DNA of 64,000 nt from positions 310,001 through 374,000 of the forward strand of contig NZ_JXSY01000018.1 of assembly GCF_004329715.1 (NCBI RefSeq), in the 5' to 3' direction. This DNA is from Bowmanella sp. JS7-9. GTDB taxonomy: Bacteria; Pseudomonadota; Gammaproteobacteria; Enterobacterales; Alteromonadaceae. A program made the position numbers and the translations under genes. Positions 9,473-20,087 of the stretch are shown one piece after another (the first letter of the stretch is position 1; each line of letters opens with the position of its first letter). Under the pieces are notes generated by a model. That model ran no database searches. It worked only from the letters and a program-made list of their open reading frames with translations, and was not told the origin of the DNA.

Positions 9473-9933
9473 ACGTTATCGAACAGGGCTTCTACCCGGC
9501 GCATTGTGACGTCAATTTGCTGCACATCTGCCGGGGCAATAAAGATGGTATCGTCTCCCGCTATCGTGCCCAATACGCCATCGGATGGATTCAGGGAGTC
9601 CAGCAGGCGTGCGATCAGTTGAGCCGCACCGGGGCTGGTGCGAATAATGATCATCACATTGTTATGTACTATATCCAGCACCAACTGCTTCAATGGGCTC
9701 TTGGCAGTGGGCATTCCCAATTCGGGTGGTAAGCAATAGACCATTTCGCCTTTAACGTTACGGGTACGCACGGCGCCATACTTACTTAATAAACGCGACA
9801 CTTTGGATTGGCTGATGTTATCAAAGCCCTGTTCTTTTAACGCATCGACGATTTCCCCTTGGGATCCAAGGTTTTCGCCTTTCAGCAGATCTTTGAAAGC
9901 TTTGATCAAATTGTCTTGTTTATTGCCGGACAT
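9469..9933 (-). CDS. argR: Arginine repressor
   Basis: 154 residues, standard length. The N-terminal winged-helix DNA-binding domain includes [27 protein letters not shown], written here only as a landmark in two parts (GSQGEIV at about 23, [16 protein letters not shown] at about 41). The C-terminal arginine-binding and hexamerisation domain has the [12 protein letters not shown] core. ArgR with L-arginine represses arginine biosynthesis and usually its own gene. The divergent argR/mdh pairing is the classic arrangement of enterobacteria, vibrios and relatives. Two ARG-box-like sites lie upstream of its start. Confidence 0.96.
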   Translation of the reverse strand: MSGNKQDNLIKAFKDLLKGENLGSQGEIVDALKEQGFDNISQSKVSRLLSKYGAVRTRNVKGEMVYCLPPELGMPTAKSPLKQLVLDIVHNNVMIIIRTSPGAAQLIARLLDSLNPSDGVLGTIAGDDTIFIAPADVQQIDVTMRRVEALFDNV

Positions 9934-9975
9934 GAAATTACTCAGTTAAAAAAGCGCGCGCATTTTGCAACAGGA

Positions 9976-10020
9976 TGAATTTTTAGGCAATTATTCTAAG
10001 AATTTATGCATAAAAAGTGA
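9976..10020 (-). promoter_or_regulatory. Two ARG-box-like sites upstream of argR
   Basis: TGAATTTTTAGGCA (9976-9989) matches the enterobacterial ARG box TGAATWWWWATTCA at 12 of 14 positions, and TGCATAAAAAGTGA (10007-10020) matches at 11 of 14. Their centres are 31 bp apart, about three helical turns, compared with the 21-bp spacing usual in E. coli. Autoregulation of argR is the natural reading. Confidence 0.5.
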
Positions 10021-10138
10021 ATGGTTTGCTGTAAATATATCTGCAACTTTAGTCTGTAAGCTGTTGTATTTATTCTATCATTGCACTAGTGTTGCAACCC
10101 GCAAAAATGTCGCGATTCACCATTAATAGGAGAATGAA

Positions 10139-11074
10139 ATGAAAGTAGCGGTCCTTGGTGCTGCAGGTGGGATAGGTCAGGCGCTGTCTCTTCTTTTAAA
10201 AACTCAGTTACCGGCAGGTTCTGCGCTTGCTTTGTACGACGTTGCACCGGTTGTGCCGGGCGTTGCCGTCGATTTAAGCCACATTCCTACGGATGTAAAA
10301 GTGTCAGGTCACGGTAAAGACGATCTGGCGGATGCGTTACAGGGCGCAAATATCGTATTAATCCCTGCTGGTGTACCGCGTAAACCAGGTATGGATCGTT
10401 CTGATCTGTTCAACATCAACGCGGGCATCGTGAAAAATCTGATTGAAGCTATCGCAGACAACTGTCCTGATGCGTGCATCGGTATCATCACGAACCCGGT
10501 GAATACTACGGTTGCGATTGCAGCAGAGACGCTCAAAGCGAAAGGCGTTTACAACAAGAACAAACTGTTCGGTGTGACAACTCTGGACGTAATCCGTGCC
10601 GAGACATTTGTTGCTGAAGCGAAAGGTCTGAATGTTGCCAGCGTACACGTACCCGTCATTGGTGGTCACTCAGGTACCACGATTCTGCCTCTGCTGTCTC
10701 AGGTTGAGGGTGTGGAATTCTCTGATGAAGAAGTTGCCAGCTTAACTCACCGTATCCAAAACGCAGGTACCGAAGTGGTTGAAGCCAAAGCGGGTGGCGG
10801 TTCTGCGACCTTGTCTATGGGCCAGGCGGCGGCACGTTTCTGCTTGTCTCTGGTGGCGGCAATGCGTGGTGACAACGTAGTGGAATACACTTACGTACAG
10901 GTTGATAGTGACGATGCAGTGTTCTTTGCGCATCCGGTACGTTTAGGTGCCAATGGCGTGGAAGAGATCCTGCCATACGGTAAACTGAGCGCTTACGAGC
11001 AAAAAGCGAAAGAAGACATGCTGGGCGGTTTACGTGGCGACATCCAAATGGGTGTGGACTTCGTTAACGGCTAA
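10139..11074 (+). CDS. mdh: Malate dehydrogenase (NAD+)
   Basis: 311 residues, the length of E. coli-type Mdh. The Rossmann fingerprint is [14 protein letters not shown] at the N terminus; substrate-binding arginines occur in [12 protein letters not shown], followed by [25 protein letters not shown] and the catalytic His in [12 protein letters not shown]. The enzyme interconverts malate and oxaloacetate in the TCA cycle. AGGAGA lies 5-6 nt before the ATG. Its promoter is in the 205-bp gap shared with argR, so ArgR could influence it, but no direct evidence is seen. A perfect hairpin terminator separates it from convergent ispB. Confidence 0.97.
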   Translation: MKVAVLGAAGGIGQALSLLLKTQLPAGSALALYDVAPVVPGVAVDLSHIPTDVKVSGHGKDDLADALQGANIVLIPAGVPRKPGMDRSDLFNINAGIVKNLIEAIADNCPDACIGIITNPVNTTVAIAAETLKAKGVYNKNKLFGVTTLDVIRAETFVAEAKGLNVASVHVPVIGGHSGTTILPLLSQVEGVEFSDEEVASLTHRIQNAGTEVVEAKAGGGSATLSMGQAAARFCLSLVAAMRGDNVVEYTYVQVDSDDAVFFAHPVRLGANGVEEILPYGKLSAYEQKAKEDMLGGLRGDIQMGVDFVNG

Positions 11075-11092
11075 TTCAGCAGTCACGGAAAC

Positions 11093-11123
11093 AAAAAAAC
11101 CAGTCGAATCGACTGGTTTTTTT
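11093..11123. terminator. Bidirectional terminator between mdh and ispB
   Basis: CCAGTCG (11100-11106) and CGACTGG (11110-11116) pair perfectly, with A7 on the left and T7 on the right, so it works on both strands. Confidence 0.92.
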
Positions 11124-11139
11124 ATATCTACGAATTGTC

Positions 11140-12111
11140 TTAATTGCTGCGATTGATTGACAAATGCGCCAATCCAATCAGTGCCTGTTTGTAGTCGGAA
11201 TCCGGAATGACAGCGAGGGCATTGATCGCCTGTTCAGCGGCTTTCTCTGCTTGTTGACGGGTATAGTCCAGAGAGCCGGTTTGTTGCATGGCGGCGAGGA
11301 TCTCATCCAGATGCTCCATGCCATCGCCGTTTTTAATCGCAGAGTGGATCAGGGCTTTTTGCTCTTCGCTGCCATGCCACATGGCATAAAGCAGTGGTAA
11401 GGTCGGCTTACCTTCCGCTAAGTCATCACCGACATTTTTACCCATATCATCGGCCTCAGAGGTGTAGTCCATCACATCATCAATGAGCTGGAATGCGGTG
11501 CCCAGATATTTACCATAGTCCTGCATGGCTAATTCGACAGTCTCTGGCTGTTCGGTCAACACCGCTGCCAATTGTGTCGCCGCTTCAAACAGGCGGGCGG
11601 TTTTGCTGTAGATGACCTGCATGTAGCGGGCTTCGGTGGTGTCAGGGTCGTTACAGTTCATTAACTGCAGAACTTCGCCTTCCGCAATAACATTGGTGGC
11701 GTTGGATAAGATATCCATTACACGCATTGAATTAAGCGACACCATCATCTGAAAAGAGCGGGTATAAAGGAAGTCACCCACCAGTACACTGGCCTGGTTG
11801 CCGAACAAGGCATTGGCGGTTTCACGCCCGCGACGTAGGGTGGACTCGTCCACCACATCGTCATGTAATAGGGTAGCGGTATGAATAAATTCAATGATCG
11901 CAGCGAGAGTGTGGTGTTGATTACTCTGAATATTCAAGGCTCTGGCTGCCAGCACGGCGAGCAGCGGGCGCAATCTTTTTCCACCGCTGTTAACGATGTA
12001 AAATCCCAGTTGATTTATCAGGGCGACGTCAGAACTCAATTGATGTTGAATCAACTGATTCACCGAGGTCATGTCTGCGTCGCTGAGTTGTTTTATTTGT
12101 GCTAGCTGCAT
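11140..12111 (-). CDS. ispB: Octaprenyl diphosphate synthase (polyprenyl synthetase)
   Basis: 323 residues, as in E. coli IspB. The two aspartate-rich motifs of trans-prenyltransferases are present: LLHDDVVDES (about residue 84) and QLIDDVMDYTSE (about 211), plus GGKRLRP near residue 43 and GEVLQL. It elongates farnesyl diphosphate with isopentenyl units to make the ubiquinone side chain; the exact chain length cannot be read from the sequence. It is divergent from rplU-rpmA-obgE, the usual gammaproteobacterial arrangement. Confidence 0.95.
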   Translation of the reverse strand: MQLAQIKQLSDADMTSVNQLIQHQLSSDVALINQLGFYIVNSGGKRLRPLLAVLAARALNIQSNQHHTLAAIIEFIHTATLLHDDVVDESTLRRGRETANALFGNQASVLVGDFLYTRSFQMMVSLNSMRVMDILSNATNVIAEGEVLQLMNCNDPDTTEARYMQVIYSKTARLFEAATQLAAVLTEQPETVELAMQDYGKYLGTAFQLIDDVMDYTSEADDMGKNVGDDLAEGKPTLPLLYAMWHGSEEQKALIHSAIKNGDGMEHLDEILAAMQQTGSLDYTRQQAEKAAEQAINALAVIPDSDYKQALIGLAHLSINRSN

Positions 12112-12221
12112 TGTATTGATTGGTAACCTGTTTTCCCGCGGGGATTTTTACAAATTTCGACCGACTATACCAGTGACATACGAAAGCTGTGTGGTTGTAC
12201 GAAATAAATGCAAATTTAGTC

Positions 12222-12250
12222 TTGCGGCAAAAAAGCCTTTCACGTAGAAT
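12222..12250 (+). promoter_or_regulatory. Sigma-70 promoter for rplU-rpmA
   Basis: TTGCGG (12222-12227) and TAGAAT (12245-12250) are separated by exactly 17 nt. Transcription would begin around 12257, giving a leader of about 55 nt. That leader contains a small hairpin, AACGCC (12276-12281) with GGCGTT (12289-12294), just before the GGAG ribosome-binding site at about 12302, which could take part in ribosomal-protein feedback. Confidence 0.65.
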
Positions 12251-12312
12251 TCGCGCCCTGTTTTAAGAATCTTATAACGCCTCAATTGGGCGTTTCATGA
12301 GCGGAGTTATAT

Positions 12313-12624
12313 ATGTACGCGGTTTTCCAAAGTGGTGGTAAACAACACCGTGTGACTGAAGGTCAAACCGTTCGTTTGGAGAAGCTGGAAGTTGCACCTG
12401 GCGAAGCTATCGAGTTCGATAACGTACTGATGGTTAGCAATGGTGATGACGTTAAAATCGGCGCTCCATACGTAGCTGGTGGTAAAATTAAAGCTGAAGT
12501 GGTAACGCACGGTCGTGGTGACAAAGTCACTATCGTTAAATTCCGTCGCCGTAAGCACCACCGTAAGCAAGCGGGACATCGTCAGTGGTTCACAGAAGTG
12601 AAAATCACTGGTATTAGCGCATAA
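12313..12624 (+). CDS. rplU: 50S ribosomal protein L21
   Basis: 103 residues, the exact length of E. coli L21. It starts [14 protein letters not shown] and contains the [14 protein letters not shown] rRNA-binding segment. It binds domain I of 23S rRNA and sits near L20. GGAG precedes the ATG. It is first in the rplU-rpmA pair, with rpmA 17 nt downstream. Confidence 0.98.
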   Translation: MYAVFQSGGKQHRVTEGQTVRLEKLEVAPGEAIEFDNVLMVSNGDDVKIGAPYVAGGKIKAEVVTHGRGDKVTIVKFRRRKHHRKQAGHRQWFTEVKITGISA

Positions 12625-12641
12625 TTTAGGAGCAACGACAC

Positions 12642-12899
12642 ATGGCACACAAAAAGGCTGGTGGTAGTACTAAGAACGGTCGTGATTCCGAAAGCAAACG
12701 CTTAGGTGTTAAGCGTTTCGGTGGCGAATCAGTTTTAGCCGGTAACATCATTGTTCGTCAGCGCGGCACTAAGTTCCACGCTGGAGACAACGTTGGTCTG
12801 GGTCGTGACCACACTTTGTTTGCTTTGTCTGACGGCAAAGTAAAATTCGAAGTTAAAGGTCCTCAGAACCGTAAATTCGTGAGCATCGTAGCTGAATAA
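12642..12899 (+). CDS. rpmA: 50S ribosomal protein L27
   Basis: 85 residues. It begins [16 protein letters not shown], the conserved N-terminal tail that reaches the peptidyl transferase centre, and contains [30 protein letters not shown] supplies the ribosome-binding site. Followed by a strong terminator, so obgE has a separate promoter or depends on read-through. Confidence 0.98.
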   Translation: MAHKKAGGSTKNGRDSESKRLGVKRFGGESVLAGNIIVRQRGTKFHAGDNVGLGRDHTLFALSDGKVKFEVKGPQNRKFVSIVAE

Positions 12900-12920
12900 G
12901 CTCGTCTCCAACGAAATTAC

Positions 12921-12951
12921 AAAAGGCCCCGCAACTGCGGGGCTTTTTTTT
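12921..12951 (+). terminator. Terminator after rpmA
   Basis: GCCCCGCA (12926-12933) pairs with TGCGGGGC (12936-12943), followed by T8. Confidence 0.93.
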
Positions 12952-13034
12952 AGAATTCAAACTCGCGCTTACACAAAACTGTCTCTAAGGTACAATGTAG
13001 GTGCAAGTTCAATATCAGTGTTTATATCAGGTAA

Positions 13035-14207
<1,173 letters not shown>

Positions 14208-14221
14208 CACAAGGACGTAGT

Positions 14222-14716
14222 ATGCGAATTTCCATGATTGCCGCCATGGCGCACAATCGGGTTATCGGCAAAGATAATCAGATGCCATGGCATTTACCGG
14301 CGGATTTAAAGCACTTTAAAGCCGTGACACTAGGTAAACCTGTCATCATGGGACGCAAGACCTACGAGTCGATTGGCAAGGCGCTGCCAGGGCGCCTGAA
14401 TATCGTCATCACCCGAGATAGTACTTATAAGCTTGACGAGGCCGTTGTAGTTAACAATCCTGAAGAGGCGTTAACCGCAGCAGGTGATTGTGAAGAAGTA
14501 ATGGTGATCGGTGGTGGGAATATTTATCAAACTTTCCTGCCCCGATGCGACCGCTTGTATCTCACCTTTATTGACGCAAATATCGACGGTGACACCCAAT
14601 TCCCGAATTATCAACAGCATTACCAATGGACTTTGGTCAATTCTGAGCAATATGTTGCTGACGATAAAAATTGTTACAATTTGACTTTTGCTACATACTC
14701 CAAGCTAACTTACTGA
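14222..14716 (+). CDS. folA: Dihydrofolate reductase
   Basis: 164 residues, typical of chromosomal DHFR. The fold is clear: ISMIAAMAHNRVIG at the N terminus, MPWHLPADLKHFK with the catalytic acidic residue (Asp in PADLK), the NADPH-binding GRKTYESIG, and VIGGGNIYQTFLP. It reduces dihydrofolate to tetrahydrofolate and is the trimethoprim target. It follows obgE by 14 nt. No terminator is obvious; a 7-bp hairpin (ATGCGGC/GTCGCAT, about 14808-14845) lies in the leader of the next gene. Confidence 0.97.
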   Translation: MRISMIAAMAHNRVIGKDNQMPWHLPADLKHFKAVTLGKPVIMGRKTYESIGKALPGRLNIVITRDSTYKLDEAVVVNNPEEALTAAGDCEEVMVIGGGNIYQTFLPRCDRLYLTFIDANIDGDTQFPNYQQHYQWTLVNSEQYVADDKNCYNLTFATYSKLTY

Positions 14717-14878
14717 TTTTAAAGAATTTAATTTTTATATTCTTTTTTTGAATAATCTAATTCTGCAAAGCTATTGTAAAGAGAGTGTCATCCTCATATG
14801 GTGGGAAGATGCGGCTAATATTCACTCAAAAAAAGTCGCATTCATTACCTAACAACAATTCCCCCAGGGAGACACACA

Positions 14879-17800
14879 ATGCTAGACAAGAGCAAAATCG
14901 CTAAAGCGGTTCAATACTCACTCCTATGCGGATCGATCGCTGTATCATCTGCAGCTTGGTCTCAGGAAGCTCAGGATGCGCTTGATGAAGACGAAGTGAA
15001 AGAAGACGTAGAAAAAGTCGTCGTTACAGGTTCACGTTTACGTAAACAGGAATTCTCCAGTGCGTCACCAATTCAAATTATCGATGGTGATTTATCGCGT
15101 GAATTAGGCTTGTTCGATGCAGGTGAAATGCTGCAACAATCCAGTCAGAGTGCTGGTACTCAGATCGACAATACTTTTAATGGCTTTGTATTAGACAATG
15201 GTCCAGGAGCCCAAACCATTGGTTATCGCGGTCTGGGAGCAGAGCGTACTCTGGTTCTGATCAACGGTCGCCGGATTGCACCCGCTGGTGTAGGTGGTGC
15301 CCCTGTCGCTGCTGACCTTGCTTTGATTCCAGGCGTAATGATTCAGCGCGTTGAGAGCCTGTTAGATGGTGCCTCGACTGTTTACGGCTCAGATGCGGTA
15401 GCCGGTGTTGCTAACGTTATTCTGAAGAAAGACGTAGAAGGTTTTGAAGTAGAAGCGTCCTTCTCGAATCCGATGTCTGGCGGTGGCGATCGTAAAGTAC
15501 TCTCTATGATGTACGGTACTTCCAGCGATAATGGCTTTATCAGCGCTGGTCTGGAATACAACGAAGTTGATGCTATGTCATTCGCCCAGAGCGAATTCTT
15601 CAGCGACTGTGAAGGTTTCTACTACGAGTCAAACATTCCGGGTGAAATCCTGAGTGGTAACCGTGGATTGGGCCCATTAAAGTCTAACTTCACGAACTGC
15701 GATATTTTCCCGTTGACTAACCGAATCAGTATCCCATGGTTTGGTAGCGTATATTACACCCCGGGTTCTTCTAACATTGGCGTGCCAAATTACAGTGAGT
15801 CTTCTATCCCAACTTCATTGATTGGTTTGTTGCCTAGCTGGGTGGCTGGAGACAGTAACGGTGATGGCATCGATGATATGGGCTTCATCGATGGCGATGG
15901 TGACGGATATCTGGATTTTGATTTCCAAGATCCGTTCTACAACTATCAGCGTTCAGCCTATTACAACAGTGGAGACTTCGTTCGTCAGAACCGCCGTATC
16001 AGTGCCATCGTCAATGGTGAATACGACTTGGGTGGCGAGAGCAACACCAAACTGTTCTTTGAAGGCTTGTACGCAACTCGTAACTCAGATGGCTTCAGTC
16101 CTGGTGGTCAGTTCTTCCCATTTGTGCCAGCGTCGAACCCATATAACCCATGTGGTACAGATGCCATTAACGCGGTTGACTGTCGTGCAGGAATTGGATT
16201 CCCTTACGGTCCTCAAGGCGTAACACCGATTGTTAATATCCGTGGTGACCGCGATTACGAAACTGTAGACGTATCTCAATATCGTGCAGTTGCGGGTCTG
16301 ACCGGCGACGTACGTTTCATGGACGACGTTGGTGCGGGTAACTGGATTTATGAAGCATACGTTTCTTTAAGTGGCTCTAAAGGTGAAAACTCAACGTGGG
16401 GTATCCATGAAGACCGTTTAGCCGAATCATTGGCCGCTGTTCGTCTGGATGATGGCACTATCAGCTGTGGTGAAGGCTGCGTTCCTGTGAATTTGTTTGC
16501 TTCGAATATCTTCCAGGAAGGCGGTGGTAGCTTCACTGCAGAAGAGGCGGCATTCCTGTTCGCAGAGCGTTACATGGAAACCAAAATCACCCAACGTCTG
16601 GCCAGTGCATACATTGCAGGTGACCTGATGCAATTACCATGGAACGATGAAGTTGTTCCTGCGGTATTTGGTGTTGAGTTCCGTCGAGACGAAATCATTT
16701 CCAATCCAAATGACGTCACATCACAGGGTCTGTTAATGCACTTCTTTGCTGACCAGGGTGCTGACGGTAGCCGTACTCTGCGTGAGTTTTTCACAGAGAT
16801 GGAATTCCCATTGCTGAAAGGTCATGAACTCGCTGAAGAACTGACTGTTTCTGCATCTGGTCGTTGGACAGATGAGAGCTACTATGCCCCAGCAACGACA
16901 TACAACGTGAAAGCTATTTACCGTCCTAACGAATGGTTAACTTTCCGTGGAACACAGGGCTCCTCATATCGTGCACCAAACCTTCGTGAACGTTTCTTAA
17001 ACGGTACAACTGGGTTTAACAACGTATTTGACCCGTGTGTAGTACCTGAAGGTGCTCGCGCTCCATCAGATCCGAGCGATGTAGATTCAGCACAAATCTA
17101 TGTTGCTAGCGAAGATACTCGTCTGCAACGTGTATTGGATTCCTGTACTGCTAATGGTGTAGACCCAACGACACTTGGTTTGGGTGATCCAACCAACCGT
17201 TTCGCTTCAAGTGTTAACGTTGAAATCAGTACTGGTGGTTCACTGACTCTGACCGAAGAGCGCTCTAAAGCGAAAACGTATGGTGTTATCTTCGAACAGC
17301 CATTCACCGATGAATTCGAATTGACCTTGTCGATGACGCGTTTCAGCATCGAAGTATCTGACAGCATCAGCGAGCCAAGCAATCAGTTCATCGTTAACCA
17401 GTGTTTCAACAACCCTGAAGTTCCGGATGGTTCCAGTGGTTTCTGTAGCCGTATCACCCGTGGTGATGATGGCTCAATTGAACTGCTTGATGCGTCTTTC
17501 ATCAACGTGGGTTTGATTACGTCTAAAGGTGTGGATTACAACATCTACTATAAGCAAGACTTTGTAGTAGGTGACAATAATCTGGGTGTAACGTTTGATA
17601 TGACGGCGACCAACCTGAAAGAACAGTACTTCCAAATTCTGGACACTGAAGATGACAATGCGGGTGAACCTGCTTATCCAGACTGGCGTGCGGATGCTCG
17701 TTTGTCGTTGGAATACAGCGATTTCCGTTTAACATGGCGTACCCAGTTCATCGGTGGCGGTGAAGCTGATAATCCGGGTGAATTCGACCCAGATGGTACT

Positions 17801-18046
17801 CCGTGTGACGGTCTGGCACAGTCTTGCCGTCCGGTTTACTGGACTGAAGACTACTTCCGTCACGACGTGGCACTGAGCTACAACTTCGACAACATGTTTG
17901 TTGCTGTTGGTGTACGTAACGTGTTCAACGATGCGCCAAATAAAGTTGATGGTGGTGGTGTGTTCTCAGTGCGTAACTTCCCTCTGGGTGTAGGTTACGA
18001 TGTCTTTGGCCGCACTGCGTATATGAACTTCGGTGCGAAGTTCTAA
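14879..18046 (+). CDS. Large TonB-dependent receptor with an acidic calcium-loop-like insert
   Basis: 1055 residues. Signal peptide to about residue 29 (AAWSQ), an acidic linker, then the TonB box region EKVVVTGSRLRKQEF and a plug domain (TIGYRGLGAERTLVLINGRR; GASTVYGSDAVAGVANVILKK split around residues 165-185). The barrel ends in YMNFGAKF. The order matches the TonB receptors of Alteromonadales and Xanthomonadales often found beside peptidases. Around residues 323-350 is SNGDGIDD followed by DGDGDGYLDFDFQD, two Asp/Gly loops like those of EF-hand, dockerin or thrombospondin-3 repeats, probably in an extracellular loop. GGGAG precedes the ATG. An S9 peptidase follows after a terminator; peptide import is a reasonable guess. 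Confidence 0.9.
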   Translation: MLDKSKIAKAVQYSLLCGSIAVSSAAWSQEAQDALDEDEVKEDVEKVVVTGSRLRKQEFSSASPIQIIDGDLSRELGLFDAGEMLQQSSQSAGTQIDNTFNGFVLDNGPGAQTIGYRGLGAERTLVLINGRRIAPAGVGGAPVAADLALIPGVMIQRVESLLDGASTVYGSDAVAGVANVILKKDVEGFEVEASFSNPMSGGGDRKVLSMMYGTSSDNGFISAGLEYNEVDAMSFAQSEFFSDCEGFYYESNIPGEILSGNRGLGPLKSNFTNCDIFPLTNRISIPWFGSVYYTPGSSNIGVPNYSESSIPTSLIGLLPSWVAGDSNGDGIDDMGFIDGDGDGYLDFDFQDPFYNYQRSAYYNSGDFVRQNRRISAIVNGEYDLGGESNTKLFFEGLYATRNSDGFSPGGQFFPFVPASNPYNPCGTDAINAVDCRAGIGFPYGPQGVTPIVNIRGDRDYETVDVSQYRAVAGLTGDVRFMDDVGAGNWIYEAYVSLSGSKGENSTWGIHEDRLAESLAAVRLDDGTISCGEGCVPVNLFASNIFQEGGGSFTAEEAAFLFAERYMETKITQRLASAYIAGDLMQLPWNDEVVPAVFGVEFRRDEIISNPNDVTSQGLLMHFFADQGADGSRTLREFFTEMEFPLLKGHELAEELTVSASGRWTDESYYAPATTYNVKAIYRPNEWLTFRGTQGSSYRAPNLRERFLNGTTGFNNVFDPCVVPEGARAPSDPSDVDSAQIYVASEDTRLQRVLDSCTANGVDPTTLGLGDPTNRFASSVNVEISTGGSLTLTEERSKAKTYGVIFEQPFTDEFELTLSMTRFSIEVSDSISEPSNQFIVNQCFNNPEVPDGSSGFCSRITRGDDGSIELLDASFINVGLITSKGVDYNIYYKQDFVVGDNNLGVTFDMTATNLKEQYFQILDTEDDNAGEPAYPDWRADARLSLEYSDFRLTWRTQFIGGGEADNPGEFDPDGTPCDGLAQSCRPVYWTEDYFRHDVALSYNFDNMFVAVGVRNVFNDAPNKVDGGGVFSVRNFPLGVGYDVFGRTAYMNFGAKF

Positions 18047-18069
18047 TTGACCAATTAGGTTAGTAATCA

Positions 18070-18103
18070 GGGGCTCTTCTGTAATTCAGGAGAGCCCTTT
18101 TTA
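18070..18103 (+). terminator. Terminator between the TonB receptor and the S9 peptidase
   Basis: GGGCTCT (18071-18077) pairs with AGAGCCC (18091-18097), followed by T5. It may be partial, tuning expression of the downstream peptidase. Confidence 0.8.
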
Positions 18104-18122
18104 CTTTACATTTGGAGGTAAA

Positions 18123-20036
18123 ATGAAAAAGCAACTTATGGTGTCATTGTTCTCCCTGTCGGTAGTTATTTCTGGCGAACTCGTAGCGCAAGACGCCCCC
18201 ACGCCGATGCCGGAAGTTGAAGCCTTTGCTGTGCTGCCTGCGATGACTCAGGCAAGCGTATCGCCCGATGGCAAAAAATTATTGATCCGCCGTGCGACAA
18301 GCAAGAACGGTGATTACATATTAGAAGTGCACGATACCGCAAATTTAAAGGCGGAACCGATTCGCTTTGGCGCTTCTCGCATGGAAATGATGAATGGTGC
18401 CTGGCTGAATAACGACAAGATTTACGTCAGCTTTCGCCAGAATATTCAAGATGGCAACAGTAACTATTGGGTTAACAAAGGCGCAATCGTTAATGCAAAT
18501 GGCAAAGGAGATTGGTTAGTCCCTTTTCCCAGAGACAACGCAGCCTATTTCTCAATTACCAGTCAGTTGCCCAACGACCCTGACCATATCCTGTTGACCT
18601 ACGACGTGAACAATAACTGGATACCTGATGTAGTAAAATTCAACATTAACAATGGTCGTACCCAGACAGTTATGCGTGGCAATGACAAAGTCAGTAGCGG
18701 CTTTGTGGTGGACTGGGATGGTGAAGTTCGTGCGGGTGCAGGATATGACGCTGCGACAAACTCTATCCGCACCTATGCTCGTCTCAAGGGTGATGATGAA
18801 TGGCGATTGGTGAATGTTAATACACCGGAAGATCGATCAAATTTCTCTTTTGCTGGTTTTTCCCGCGAGAATCCTGATGAGATATATGTAAACGCGAATC
18901 GAGGTGAAGATACAACTGGCATATATCTTTACAACATCCGTACCGGTGAATATTCCGAGCGTTTATTCGGGCTTGCCGGTGTCGATGCTGGCAGTGTTAT
19001 TACGAGTTCAAAACAAGGTGAAGCTGGTCGATTATTAGGTTTTAGCTACACGGCAAAATGGCCTACGTTGTATTTCACTGATGCAGAAGCTGAAGCGTTG
19101 CAGAAAGCGGTAGAAGGTTTATTTGACGGCGAGTACGTGCGATTGATGAGTCGTTCTCAAGACGATAATCAAATCGTGATTTATACCGAGTCGGACAAAA
19201 ATCCGGGAAAATATTATCTGCTGTCCGATAAAAAGAATCTCGCTTTCCTTGGTGAAAAATCTCCCCTGTTAAAGCCCGAACAATTGGGTAGCGTAAAGTA
19301 CGTCAAATACACGGCGCGTGATGGTCGGAAGGTTCCCGCTTATGTCACCATGCCAGCGGTTGGCAAAAAGCCATATCCAACGGTGGTATTGCCGCATGGT
19401 GGACCTTGGGCCCGTGACGTAGTTATATATGACGAATGGTCACAATTGCTTGCAAGTCACGGTTATCTGGTGATTCAGCCGCAATATCGTGGTTCCGAAG
19501 GTTTCGGCATGGATCATTGGAAAGCGGGCGATAAAAAATGGGGCTTCGAGATGCAGGATGACCTGGATGATGCAGCCTTGTATCTGGTGGAGAAAGGCCT
19601 TGCAGACAAACAGCGTCTGATGATGTTCGGCTGGAGCTATGGCGGTTATGCTGCGTTTGCTGGATCAATGCGTGAGAATAATTTGTATACCTGTACCGTT
19701 GCTGGCGCTGGGGTGAGTGATTTAGACCGGATTGGTGCCAGTATTAACGGCAGTCGCTTCGGACGAATCCTGCAGGGACCGACAGTGAAAGGCGTTTCGC
19801 CGATTGAGCATGTAGATAAAGTTAATGTCCCGATATTGGTGGTGCATGGTGATATCGATCAACGTGTTCCTGTTGAGCACAGTCGTTTGTTCGTAGACAA
19901 GTTGAAAGAATTGAACAAAGACTATAAGTATCTGGAGCTCAAAGGTGCTGACCACTTCTCAAATACCTTGTATTACGAGCACAAAACTGAGTTTTACAAT
20001 GCATTACTGGATTGGTTAGATAACAAATGTCAGTAG
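18123..20036 (+). CDS. Exported S9-family (prolyl oligopeptidase-like) serine peptidase
   Basis: 637 residues. Signal peptide (MKKQLMVSLFSLSVVISGELVAQ), a central beta-propeller-type region with WD40-like PD40 segments (ASVSPDGKKLLIRR near residue 42), and a C-terminal alpha/beta-hydrolase domain. The catalytic triad can be read as Ser505 in GWSYGG, Asp579 in GDIDQRVP and His611 in GADHFSN. The PHGGPWARD oxyanion-hole segment is near residue 421. Such enzymes (dipeptidyl/acylaminoacyl peptidase type) trim peptides in the periplasm. GGAGG lies 4-5 nt upstream of the ATG. Position directly behind a TonB receptor suggests a joint role in peptide use. Confidence 0.9.
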   Translation: MKKQLMVSLFSLSVVISGELVAQDAPTPMPEVEAFAVLPAMTQASVSPDGKKLLIRRATSKNGDYILEVHDTANLKAEPIRFGASRMEMMNGAWLNNDKIYVSFRQNIQDGNSNYWVNKGAIVNANGKGDWLVPFPRDNAAYFSITSQLPNDPDHILLTYDVNNNWIPDVVKFNINNGRTQTVMRGNDKVSSGFVVDWDGEVRAGAGYDAATNSIRTYARLKGDDEWRLVNVNTPEDRSNFSFAGFSRENPDEIYVNANRGEDTTGIYLYNIRTGEYSERLFGLAGVDAGSVITSSKQGEAGRLLGFSYTAKWPTLYFTDAEAEALQKAVEGLFDGEYVRLMSRSQDDNQIVIYTESDKNPGKYYLLSDKKNLAFLGEKSPLLKPEQLGSVKYVKYTARDGRKVPAYVTMPAVGKKPYPTVVLPHGGPWARDVVIYDEWSQLLASHGYLVIQPQYRGSEGFGMDHWKAGDKKWGFEMQDDLDDAALYLVEKGLADKQRLMMFGWSYGGYAAFAGSMRENNLYTCTVAGAGVSDLDRIGASINGSRFGRILQGPTVKGVSPIEHVDKVNVPILVVHGDIDQRVPVEHSRLFVDKLKELNKDYKYLELKGADHFSNTLYYEHKTEFYNALLDWLDNKCQ

Positions 20037-20047
20037 TTTGAACAGAC

Positions 20048-20075
20048 AAAAAAGGGCGCCTTAGGCGCCCTTTTT
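20048..20075. terminator. Bidirectional terminator between the S9 peptidase and the chemoreceptor
   Basis: GGGCGCC, loop TTA, GGCGCCC with A6 and T5 flanks. Confidence 0.92.
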
Positions 20076-20087
20076 AATTGGTTATCA

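Noticed and set aside
14808-14845. ATGCGGC/GTCGCAT hairpin as the folA terminator
   Set aside because: No T run follows; it is more likely part of the leader of the downstream TonB receptor gene.
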